Origin: Citrus sinensis
Taxonomy: Eukaryota > Streptophyta > Magnoliopsida > Sapindales > Rutaceae
NCBI RefSeq assembly: GCF_022201045.2
Contig: NC_068564.1
Span: forward strand, 33,757,001 to 33,821,000
DNA length: 64,000 nt
Direction: 5' to 3'
The notes under the pieces were generated by a model. It saw nothing but the letters and a program-made list of their open reading frames with translations, had not been told where the DNA came from and did not search any database. This document shows positions 34,496 through 45,670 of the stretch, in pieces; position 1 is the first letter of the stretch, and each line of letters begins with the position of its first letter. A program made the position numbers and the translations under genes.

Positions 34496-36580
34496 CTAGT
34501 GTTCTTTCCTTTCCGCATCCTCTGAATCATATTCTTCTTCGTCATTGTCCTCCTCCTCAATGCCCTCAAAATCATAGATGGCGCTTGGGCCATATTTTTT
34601 TAGATCAGCTTCACTAGTTTCTGCATACCGAGCTTCCTTCCCATTTTTCATGCCTCGGTGTTTCACTAGAAGCCAACGCAGTAGCCTATCTTCCTTGTTC
34701 AGGTATTGCAGCTCCTTATTGATGTTGGGGGTAGACATCATTGTCATTTGCATCAGTTGGCCCTATACCATGCATACAACAGAGACAGGTCTTTAATACT
34801 CACAGATGAAAGCATCTTCCACGAAAAGGGGGAGGAAATACAACTCTACATAGACCAGAAAGCACCACAATGAAACTCATCTTGTAGCAATCTGAACAAG
34901 CTCCAAAATAGAATTAGCAAATGCTAAAATAGATGAAGAATAGATGTCAGCTTGGATAACCCTCTTTCATGGAGTTTAGTTTAAAACGATGGCCAAGAAG
35001 AGCTAATTTGAAAATAGAGATCTTTTAGTTTGATTGAATCCCTTAAATTTTAGGGTGTGGCTTCTCAACATCTACTAATGTTGGCAACATATACATATAG
35101 AAGAAGTTACAAACAGGATATTACGACGAACAAGCTTCCTACCATTTTTCTTCTTCAGAAAATAAATAAATAAATAAATATACAGTGAGCCTTAAGTCCG
35201 GGCATCCGGATTGTGTTAAAATAACGACCTGATCCTCATAGCTGTTGGATGTATGTCATGATATACAACAGCTGAAAATTCGTAGAAATGACAAGAATAT
35301 ATATATATATATATATATATAGAACACACTACAAAGTTAAAACATCCCTATAATCATTCTTAAACCTCTTCTGCTTACAATGGATGAAAAAGTTTCAAAA
35401 CCTAGGAACCAAGACATGCCGGTCCAAATCTTCCATTTTAACCGGACTAAGAATTATGTCAGCCTAATTTCACAACAGACCCTCCCTGACCTGCACAAGA
35501 TTCCATCCTTTTTGATAGGTTTCACAATAGTAGAAATGACAAGATAAAGAAAATGTGAAATACTACAGCTAACAAAACAAATTTACCTCCATCACCAAAC
35601 CAACCATTATCCAGAACTGAAGATTTTACACTGTTTATTCCGATTGACAAATGACAATCGTGACCGATGAATATACAATTGGAAAAGAAAGAAGAAAGGA
35701 TAATAGAAATCCATCTATTATATTCAACAAAATTTCAGCAGCTTAAAGTTATCTTTAAATCACAATTTCTCCCAATAAGATCATGTGCCAATAATTTGAT
35801 ACAGCAATTGGCTTAGTTCATTGCATAAAAAAAGAGAAGCAAACTAGCAAAAGACAAAATAAATATGGGACCACATTACACTAAACTCAGACCATAACAA
35901 ATGTTCGAGAATTCACACGAAATGAGAACCAGGGCTTATCAATATCTTGCAATTATTTACTAATTAATTAAATGAATTATGCTGAATCCATTCTCTTCAG
36001 AGAGAAGCAAATATATAGTGAAAGATTCATATACAAAGGGAATCAACAATTCTAATTTTCAGGATTCCCTATAGGCTATAATCTAGATACCACAGTTGAC
36101 ATCACCACATGAATCCTTCGAAAATACTGCCAGAATTGAACTCCCAAGTAGGAATAAGCTGAAAGAATTATATAACTGGTTAATTTGGCAAACACCAGCA
36201 AACTAAATAGGCCCATTACATGCTATAATCAGAACGATTTTCTCATGACAAGACGTCTCTACTCCCTATTAAAACTATCGTACAAATATCAAATTCAATT
36301 AACATAAGACGCTCTAGGCTTCGAAATCAAACTTAAACACTAAACCAAAAGTACAGAACAAAATAAGAATTGAAAAGAAATAGTGGTTTTGATTCACCTG
36401 ATAGTATCTTCCATCGAGCTTCTTGATGCCATAACCCAATTGAACAGTCCCAAATGATGTGATATCAGTAAGAACCCCATTTCTGCCGTAGACATGTTTC
36501 CCAACTCGAGCTACTAATTCCATCAACGACTCCTTCCTCACGTGGGGTTTCAGCAGCAGCATACAATCATAAAGCGGCAT
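34496..36580 (-). CDS. Small ribosomal subunit protein bS6, mitochondrial type
   Basis: Bacterial-type S6 protein of the small subunit, probably mitochondrial in plants. Two exons, 36398-36580 and 34496-34762, separated by a 1.6-kb intron, give 149 residues. The N-terminus MPLYDCMLLLKP starts directly in the bS6 fold, followed by GVLTDITSFGTVQLGYGIKK and the second-exon LRWLLVKHRG motif that closes the S6 domain near residue 100. The rest is an acidic tail rich in Glu and Asp (IEEEDNDEEEYDSEDAE), which is absent from bacterial S6. No cleavable presequence is visible. An in-frame upstream ATG at 36622 would add 14 residues, but homologues start at MPLYDC. It could alternatively be plastid-located, but plastid bS6 usually carries a long transit peptide. 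Confidence 0.85.
34763..36397 (-). other. Large intron of the bS6 gene
   Basis: The intron runs from the GT donor beside 36398 to the AG acceptor beside 34762. It contains an (AATA)n run near 35160-35180 and a (TA)n run near 35300-35320. No nested gene was seen on either strand. Confidence 0.7.
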
Positions 36581-38264
36581 CTTTACCTCCAAAAAAGAAT
36601 TAAATTCTGCTGCCAAAAACAAAGTGACTCCTTCAATTAGAGAAAAGTTTTAACTACTGAACTGAAAATAGAGATCGAAAATCCGTTGGTTACATAAACC
36701 CCAAGTGAGTTTAGGGTTTTGATTTGCTTCAGAGATTTGATCGCTGGATCTGATATGGATGCGGATTGACCCAATCAGGCGCGGCCCATGATGTCGAAGC
36801 TGCATTTGTTTTTTATGGTTACTAAAAAAAATTGGAGTAATAATATTCAGGGCCCCTAGTTTTATTGAAATCATAACTAATGACGGTTTTCTTAATTTTT
36901 ATTTTTATTTTATTTTTTAATTTTCTTAATTTAGAAGGGAGAACCGAGAGTATAAATTAATGATACACCCCATTTGCCCACCAAATCCTCATGCGTGTGA
37001 CAGGATAAATCGCACCATTGAATCCTAATCAGATAAGTTTATTGTGGCGGACCGCTTAGATTTATCACAGACAGAGATTAAATTAATGCGTGTGGATTTG
37101 CTCAGCAAAAATTTTCTAAAAACCGGATACGCTAGTAGTAACATGCGTTCAACAATGAGCCGCCTTGTACAGTTAGCGAATCATGGTATATTTAGCAAGC
37201 GAACAACCCACATTGACAAGACCAAGCAAGTGAGCTCGATTTCTAAAAATCTCTACACATTTCTTATATATATATATATTTCCACACTTATATATACATA
37301 AACCTCTTAAACTTATAAGATATTTAGGCAACTTGCACCATATTGGTAAGAGAATTATTTATATCTATGGCACTTGAAATGGCAAATAAACTCATATAAA
37401 CTCAAATAATCCAATTTGCGTTCAACCCGTATGGAATATTTAAAATATTCAGACGTTTTTCTTAACCCAGATGTTTCCGGTCCAGTTTTGGGTTCATTGA
37501 ACCCGGGCTTTTGGAACTCAAACCCGGATTATATTTTTTTTTAATTTTTAAAATTAATAAATTTTAATTATTGATTATAAATATAAAAGCAAAAAGTTAA
37601 GAAAAAAAAAAACAAAAACAACCCTAAAAATCTAAAGCCTCGCGAGCTCACCCCAGCCGCATACTCTAATCTTCCTTATCCACCATCATCAAAGCAGCCG
37701 TCTCCTCTAATCAAATCAGGGATCTTGTCTTTTCATTTTTGTTTTACTGCTATTCAACTTGCTGAAGCTTATAATGCATATTAATTTTGCCAAGAAAACA
37801 AAAAACAAAAAGGCCACGACCACGAAAGGAAGCTTGAAACGATGGCTTATTGTGAGATTGAGTAGGCTGTGATGGTGTTAAATGAGGGGCAATTGACTGA
37901 TTTTGTGTAATATGGGTAAGAGTGGGGTGGCTATCTCATCGAGATCATGAGGGCGTTGTGTGTGGGGGTGTGAAGTGTGAACCACTTAAAGAGTGATGCA
38001 CAAAGGCGGCAGGAGAGGGGTCGCGTGTTGTCGTTTCAGGAAAGCGCTTTATTATGAACAACAAAATAGCTTTGTGTATTATCCCCTTATATATAAGCAA
38101 AAAATACACATAAACCTGTGTCCCAATGCCTTTCACTTTTTTGACCTACTTCTGATACTGAGCCTGTACACAGACACGAAATCTACAGTGTCTTGCTTAA
38201 CAAGCTAGCCATATCTAATGCTTTTTTGTCGAGTAGGTTGTTATTTCTCCACAGTCCTTGCTCT
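36581..38264. other. Intergenic region between bS6 and the sugar transporter
   Basis: Contains the bS6 promoter side and the transporter 3' flank. An open stretch on the plus strand at 37044-37301 begins only with GTG and matches nothing I know. A (TA)n run lies near 37268 and AT-rich sequence around 37530-37610. Confidence 0.5.
36783..36788 (-). promoter_or_regulatory. Site II (TGGGCC) motif upstream of bS6
   Basis: On the minus strand CATGGGCCGCGCC lies about 205 bp upstream of the bS6 start. TGGGCC/T site II elements are common in promoters of plant ribosomal and mitochondrial protein genes, which fits this gene. Function is inferred from the motif and its position. Confidence 0.4.
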
Positions 38265-40744
38265 CTATGTGCTAATGCTCTGCTGATTATTCGTCTCTTC
38301 AACTACGGGCATTATTCTTTTCCAGAACCAGTGCTTTCTCCACAAGAGTATCATTTCTTCAATGGGGACTCCCTTGGTTTCCGGCAGGAAGAAGTAAACG
38401 AATATGGTCATGATGGTAACCCATCCGGCAAAGAAGAGGAAGATACCGAACTTGAAGGAACATAGGAGTGTTAGGAAGATCTGAGCTATTACAAATGTGA
38501 AGAAAAGGTTTACGGCCACTGTAATGCTTTGTCCTGCTGATCGCGTTTCTAATGGGAATATCTCACTTGGCACTGTCCAGCCAAGAGGTCCCCACGACCA
38601 TCCAAAAGCTAAAACAAATAGGCAAATCACCACCACCACCAGTATTGAGAAGGATTTTGATAGTTCTTGGTTGGGTCCAAACTTGAGCCCCAGGATTATG
38701 GACACTATGACCTGTTTCCCATCATCACACAAGAAAACAACAATTAGCTCAAGCTGAAGTTGTTCCAATTACGAGGCTTTTTACTGATCTGGAAGTGTTA
38801 TCCTATTGTTGGATAATCTAATAATTTACAGCAACAGCAGTGTTAATTTATCTTTACCTGGCATGTGATCATTTGTATTCCCCCACTTATGAGTAAAGCT
38901 CTTCGACCAAGTTTATCAACAGTCGCAATAGAAATGAGTGTAGAAGATGCAAGAACTGCTCCAGTCATAGCAGAGGAATAGAGTGAAGCATCTCCCTTAA
39001 ATCCCATAGACTGGAACAAAACTGGAGCATAGAAGAGAATGGAATTGATGCCTGTGAGGATCTGAAACATCGGCATGAATATTGCCATAACCAATTGCGG
39101 CCTGTTCCTTCTCTCAAGAATGTTTCTAAACGGGTGCTTTATGGAGTTAGCCAATTCACTTGCATCTACCATGTCTTGATACTCCGCATTGACCTCTTTG
39201 GTTCCTCTGATTTTCTCTAGGACTCTTCTCCCTTCCTCCTTTTTCCCTCTTTCGATTAAGCTGTTAGGTGTTTCAGGGAGAAGTATTCCTCCCACTGTCA
39301 TCATTAAAGCCGGTGCCGCTGCTAGACCAAGTGAGAGCCTCCATCCCCACGTCTCGAGCTTTTGTGTTCCATAATTGATCATGTTTGCTGTAAATATCCC
39401 CAGGGTTGTTGCCAATTGAAACATCATGTTCAGGCCTCCTCGAAGATGGGTTGGAGCCATCTCTGATAGATATAGCGGAACAGCCTTAAAGTGAAACAGC
39501 AAAAGGAGCACATTACTTTCCGAAACATAAAACTGAAAAGTTAATAATCTGCTGTCTTTGAATCAATAACATTCAATGAGAATTTCTCAGCGGATACATC
39601 ATTGCAAAAGGTAGGCAGGATACCTGATTTCCAAAACCAATGCCAACGCCGAGGAGGATCCGGCCTGTAAGAAGCATAGCTAGGTTGGCAGCTGCAGCAT
39701 TTAAGGCTGCTCCAAGAAGAAAGCTGATACCACCACAGATTATACTAGCACGACGCCCATAATCCCTAGTAACTGGAGATGCTACAAAGGATGCAACCAA
39801 TCCAGCAAGGTATAGAGAAGACGTAAATGCTGCAAGCCCCTGATTGTCATACTTGCAATAGTTGTTTTCGTGTGCATGCTTCTTCTTTAGGTACACATCA
39901 TGGAAGAATTTCTTAAGAAATGCATCCATAGATGTAACTCCTCCTGCCAATCAATCATTGAACTATCAGTCAGGAAGAAATGCCCCGCATCCATCCATCC
40001 CAAATAGAATTTGTCAGCTGATTCTGTTATTTTCTAAAAGTTTAAAACAAGGTTTCTAATAGAAGTTAAAAAGTAAATTCTTTTTTAATATGATTGAACC
40101 ATAACTTCTTCAGGATAAGGACGACTAAAATATCATTATTGAAGTAAATTGTCATTAATATCAATGAATTACTTTTTGGATAAGAATAGAACCCATATTT
40201 TGATCCCCTCTGTGTTGGCTGCTGGTATAATTCAACAGATTCTAAACAAAGTGAAAAGGGGATCCGAATTATCAAAGGCTAATTCCCCTTCCCCAACAAC
40301 ACCCCACCCCCCAACCACCAAAAAAAAAAAAAATCTTCTGGAAGATCTAAGCAGTTAAAAATTTGAACTTTCAAGTTTCAATTAGTTGTAATTCTGAACA
40401 AAAACCATTAAGCCAACCAACCAACCAAAAAGGGAAAAAAACTGAAAGAAAAGAAAAGGACAGGGTATAATTCTGATCCTATACTGCAAGATATGCAACA
40501 GTGAAATTTCCAATCAGACATTTCAAGTTCTTACTATCTTATTGCTCTATAACAAAAAGATATTGATTAATCTAGGATAAAAAGAGATGGAAAAGGTACC
40601 TGAAATTCCAATATCATACCCAAAAATGGAGCCTCCAATGGCAGCAACAAAGCACGCAACAATCACAGAAGGTGTGACCTTCCCTTGATACTGCTCAGCT
40701 CTCTCCTTTGCTACCCCCGCTGGACCAAGAGACCCTCCTGCCAT
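38265..40744 (-). CDS. STP7: Monosaccharide/proton symporter, STP7-like
   Basis: Major-facilitator sugar porter of the plasma membrane that imports monosaccharides with protons. Four exons, 40600-40744, 39624-39943, 38858-39484, 38265-38711, give 512 residues, the usual STP length, with twelve hydrophobic segments. Family marks include [14 protein letters not shown] across the first junction, RDYGRRAS after TM2, [48 protein letters not shown] and [11 protein letters not shown]. Start [20 protein letters not shown] is nearly that of Arabidopsis STP7. The usual sugar-contacting QQ pair in TM7 (QQxTGIN) is QI here (FQILTGIN, codons near 39055-39067), as in STP7, which prefers arabinose and xylose. 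STP7 orthology is therefore likely, but the substrate is inferred. Confidence 0.9.
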
Positions 40745-40916
40745 TTTCAAGATCCTCTTCTTCCTTCTTTCTGTCCTCTCAAAAACCAGACACAAAACAC
40801 TGAAAAACAAAAGCTTGTTTCCTCGCTCAAACTGGCATGAGATTGAAAATTACTTGTTTTTTTTTTTTTTCTGGGGGTCTATTATACAGGACCAGTTGTT
40901 CAAGTCTCGTAGCTCC

Positions 40917-40926
40917 ATATATATAG
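40917..40926 (-). promoter_or_regulatory. Candidate TATA box of the STP7-like gene
   Basis: ATATATATA lies about 175 bp upstream of the ATG. A start site 30 bp downstream would leave a leader of about 140 nt. Simple AT repeats are common in this DNA, so support is weak. Confidence 0.3.
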
Positions 40927-43217
40927 ATAGATATTTTACAGAGATTGTATGACATTTGACATATCATATGCATATATATTTATCTTTGTAAGTGCCCTTT
41001 ATTAATTATCTAGATTATTGCCATAGTTGTTACAAATGACAACTATTTCTGGTAAATAATTTTTTTTTTTTTTTTAATTTTGCAAAATAAGAAACTGTTG
41101 TCATTTGATAAGGCTTCCAATAGCAGCCATTGAGCGAATATGAAAGCCTTATTAATCCAGGGAAGAAATCAACCAGGAAAATGAAAATACGTATTATCCC
41201 AAGTAATTAAATGGGACCGTTTTGCTAGGAAACAGACAAGAAACGACAGTGAATACATTTTACACCAAATCTCTTAAAAAGAAATTGATTAAATAGGAAA
41301 CTGCGTTCCAAGAGTACTTTCTTAAAAATAAATACACAAAAATATTTGAAAGTGTTTTTATAAGGGGAAAAAAAACCTTATTAGTAGGATGCATTTCAAG
41401 AGTGTGCTTTCTTATAAATTGTTGTTATGAAAAAATAATAATAATAAATTAAGATTTGAATTTGAATGGCTAATTAATTAAACTAGTAATTAGGTAAACC
41501 CATGCTATTAATTTTTTTTTTTTTTTTATGTCATAAGTTATGATTACATTTCTCAAATCTGTTGAAACTTATACATCTGAAGAAAAATTGAGTTTGATAT
41601 ATTGATTGATTGATTGCACAAATATGGTCTATATAGACGGACCCGTTGGGAGATATTTTGGTAGTGAGGGTCTGAGGATGGGTTTTGTGTTTTTCCAATT
41701 GAGTTTGATATATTGATTTCACAAGTATTCATGTCTTGTTTATGGTTGGTGCATACTTCAATGACTTTGTTTTGCTGTTCTTGTGTTGTATGTACATATG
41801 TGCGTCGTCTCATTCTGATTCTCACAACTCACAAATGGCATTGTTGTTTGTTTCTGAATCACTAGTGATCCACAATTTCTAATCAATTTTTTCCATTTTA
41901 GGGTGGTGGGCTTTGCTTGTTGCCCTCTACAATTCTCTAGATTTGATAGTGACACAATCTTAAAACTTCAAAGAGAATAGTTAGAGGTCACTCAATGAGG
42001 AGCGGCTGCCACCATTACGTTTAGTGCAAAAGCTTCAATGGTATGGTGGATGTGTTTATTTGATCATTAACAGTTCACTCCTTGTTGTTTGTTAAATATG
42101 AGATTAAGTGGAAGGTTTCAAAATTTTAACACATCTTTTTCCTCTGCACTTTTCTAAATCTTCCTCAATTTTTTTCCCCGTTTCTCTAATCACTCGTATA
42201 TAATTGATTCTTCTTTTCTTCATCTACTAAAAGCCCAACAATGCTTGGTAAATTTTTAAAAACTAAATATTTCATATGTTTCTCCATTTCTAATAGTAAC
42301 TTTTAAAAGTAAGCCTTTTTTTTTTTTTTAATCTTATGCAACTTCTCTTTCTTCTCAAAACAAATAAATAAATGGATATGTGATAACATTTTCAGACTTT
42401 GTAACGGCTAAAAAAAAGTATGTCTTATGGTTGGATAAATTCAATAGATCGATTCATTACAAACCCTTCTTACTATCTTTGAAAATTTAAAAACTAAAAT
42501 TATTTATGAAAAGCTAATTACGAAGAAGGAGAGTAAACATGATTAAAACACAAAAAAAGGACTTAAGAAGAAGAAGATGAGAAGAAATGCACAGTAGGAG
42601 AGGGATTAAGAAAAAGAAAGAAACAGTAAAATTTTAAAATTTAATAATAATTATTATTTATTATGAGGGCTTAGATGTTGAAATATTAAAACTTATGATT
42701 TTCTTTTATTTTACGGCCAACAATAAGGATTGTTTTGTAATGTAGGCAGGGGGCAACGTAGTTTTTGTCTATTTGTTCCACTCATATCAACTATCAAGAC
42801 CGAAACCTATGTAAATGTGTACGTCATTCTGATAACCATCCATCTATTGACTTTTTTTTGTTTTTTTTCACTTGTAATCTTAGCATTAATTTTCATTCTT
42901 CTAATGAGTATGAATGAATCAGTCCTCGTTTTTTAATTAATTTTGTGAATATGAGTGGTCGATATAGTTAATAATTTCTAACTTTGTAGACTTTGTATTT
43001 AGAAAATTTATTAGAAGATTTGAAAATAACGATTTGAGATTCCATAAATTTACATCATGTTGATTGTCACAAGTTTGAATTTTCCTTTTTTCTTTTTGGT
43101 GGTGGAGATTTGTGGATCGATTGATGCCTCCTAGCTGTTAGTGTCAGCCATGGAGGGATACTTTTGTTTGGCGTTTTCTTTATTTTTTGTTTAGTTTCTA
43201 CTTTCTATTTATTATTA

Positions 43218-43339
43218 GGGTCCCGCTAAGTTACGTTAAACGTAACGTACGTCCCACACACAACAATAATTTTTGGTAACCGAGCCCACAACTGTTGCTG
43301 TGTGGCGTACGTTACGTTAAACGTAACGTAGCGCCAGTC
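43218..43339. mobile_element. 122-bp hairpin MITE, 9-bp target-site duplication (copy 2)
   Basis: Same length and terminal core as the copy at 9099-9220 (TTACGTTAAACGTAACGTAC). Inverted repeats of about 33 bp frame a short loop with AACAATAA and TGTTGCTGTG. Perfect 9-bp repeats TTATTATTA flank it at 43209-43217 and 43340-43348. The internal core TTACGTTAAACGTAA is itself palindromic. Confidence 0.85.
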
Positions 43340-45123
43340 TTATTATTATATTTTTCAACTCTCAATTAAATACGCCTCATCAATAATTTTATTGTAATAA
43401 TTGAGTTTGACACATCTTTCTCATTGCCTATATTTTAAGTTTTTCATCAACAAGAATATAATAACTCTTCAAATAATAATTTTTCTTCATACAAGTTAGT
43501 GATTTTTATTTTTCATATGCTAAATAAGAAGAATATACACATGGAATAAAATCTTCTCTTGTACATATATATATATAATGTGTATATTAAGTGTGAATTT
43601 TTATTACAGGCATTAGAAAGTGGATCATGGTGGGTGGGTGGGTGTATATATTCCTCAAGAGTTGTTCATAATTTCTCATTTTGGAATCAGGCTTATCTTA
43701 TTATTTAATTAATAAGCAATCTAATTGGAAAGTAGTGATATTTATTAAAAACCTTTTTCCCTAACTTGAAATTAAATTAATGATTATTATCATTCTATTG
43801 CGGTCCAGAATTTTACGATCTTAAATTGCAAAACTATCACCATCAATCAATCATGTTGCTTATCAAACTCTTACTTTATCAAATTCAAAATCACTAAGCA
43901 ACCCCCATTTGTAACGCCAAAAGATTTTTATTTATGTATTTATTTATTCTGGTAAGTTTAATAAATTTTATTCTCGTTGAAGTCCTTTTATTTATGTAAT
44001 GGTTGAGGATATTTAAGCTCACCAAATAATTCTCCAAACTCACTTTACTATTAAAAAGTTTATTACTTAATTACCCATAACCTAAATTTTTATAATAGAC
44101 AAAAAAAAAAATTATTATTATATAAAATTATTTTACTTTCAATCTCTCTTTGAACCCACCGCAAAACTCAATCAAAGTACACTTTTATTTTCTTCCTCTT
44201 GTTGAGAGTGAACAAGCGTAACACTCCAAAGTTGAGCCTTTTCCAACTTTTGTTTCTTTTTCTAATAATTTGGGCATATAGTTTTTTATACTGAATATTA
44301 TTTAATTTCATCGTATCTTTTGATTCAAATCTCTTTAAAATTCAATTAATTAAAAAAAAAATCTCTTTATAACTTAATATGTTTAAGTTCTCTCTGTAGA
44401 ATGGTGCAATTTGTTTCCAGCAAAATTTTGAAGCATCCTAAAATTTATATTTTAAGAACCAAATGATAACAATTTAATTTAATTTGTGGTCTACTCAAAA
44501 TTTTTTAATTGGAAAAAAAAGAAAAGCACATCTCAACTATAAACATTAAACAATAACCAAATTGTAGTGCACCTGAGCAAGTTAGAAGAAACGGAGGCTG
44601 CTGCGATTATACATTTTCAGTGTTTTTGGCTTTCTCTCTCTCTCTCTCACTGTTTCATTTGTTACCTTTTACAATAGGTATTCATGTGAGTTTATAAAGT
44701 AAATTTTAAAATTTAGTACGAGTTAAATAAGAAATTGGGTACTGGATTCAAACAGTCCCACCATTTTACAATAGACATTGACCTTTGATTAAATTATAGT
44801 GTATCTATGAATGAGATTTTAATTTTTTTAATTGATAAGTGATGGCAGAATCCATGCGGGGGCAGCTCCCCATTCTGTTTAAAATGGTTTAATCCATTTT
44901 AATAAATCACCATGATAACTAATATCTTATAATTCACCTTAACTCATTTATTTAATCACCAAGATCCAGTGATCCACCATCTAAGTTAATTGTCTAAGTC
45001 AATGACCACTTAAATATAAGTTAATTAAGTTGGCCTTATCCCTCTATAAAAAAAATAAAAAAACATGCGAGGATGTTACTAATAAATAAAAAAATTTAAA
45101 AAAAACATGTTATTTTGGTGAGT

Positions 45124-45126
<3 letters not shown>

Positions 45127-45174
<48 letters not shown>

Positions 45175-45176
45175 GA
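45127..45176. repeat. Compound (CT)n(TA)n microsatellite
   Basis: An uninterrupted CT run passes straight into a TA run about 130 bp left of the third MITE. No function is implied. The length is likely polymorphic. Confidence 0.9.
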
Positions 45177-45307
45177 GTAAGAATATCACTAAAAAAAAAA
45201 ACACATATATCAATACAATGAAATATATAATGAGGATGTTATTAACAAATAAAAAAAAAATAGATTTGAATGTACTAACTACAGATAAAAAGATATAATC
45301 TCTAATA

Positions 45308-45430
45308 GGATCCCTCTAAGTTACATGCATGTACCTTACAACCCTCTCACATGAATAGTAAATGGACCCACATCATTCACTATTCATGTGAAAGGGTTGT
45401 AAGGTACATGCATGTAACTTAGCATTAGCC
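45308..45430. mobile_element. 123-bp near-perfect hairpin MITE, 9-bp target-site duplication
   Basis: Inverted repeats of nearly 60 bp cover almost the whole element. They start GGATCCCTCTAAGTTACATG on the left; the right end on the other strand starts GGCTAATGCTAAGTTACATG. Perfect 9-bp repeats TCTCTAATA flank it at 45299-45307 and 45431-45439. The length, the GG...CC ends and the CTAAGTTAC segment link it to the 122-bp copies, but the core differs (ATGCATGTACCTTACAACCC). Confidence 0.85.
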
Positions 45431-45670
45431 TCTCTAATATGTTAAAATCTGTAATTTTATAATACAAACTGCAAAACTCTTCTGCACGCAAGTGTCTATA
45501 TCATATTAGAACAAGAAAAAGGGTTTTAAATAAATAAATAAATAAATAAAGAATGTGACTAAAAAATTACTCCTCCTTCAGACTTGACTCTCAACTCTCA
45601 AGCTATCCCGGCATTTCTTGGTTCTTGAAGAGCATATGCTGCTTTTACTTCAGTAAGTATACGTTTCTCC

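Larger units (their letters stand above)
40745..45670. other. Intergenic region between STP7-like and AK5
   Basis: The longest gene-free stretch (4.9 kb), AT-rich with many poly-T runs. It holds two MITEs (43218-43339, 45308-45430) and a compound (CT)n(TA)n microsatellite at about 45127-45175. A direct repeat TTGAGTTTGATATATTGATT occurs near 41589 and 41699. Plus-strand frames such as 42730-42936 show no family signature. Confidence 0.55.

Noticed and set aside
37044..37301. 85-residue plus-strand gene
   Set aside because: It starts at GTG rather than ATG, ends in low-complexity AT sequence and matches no family.
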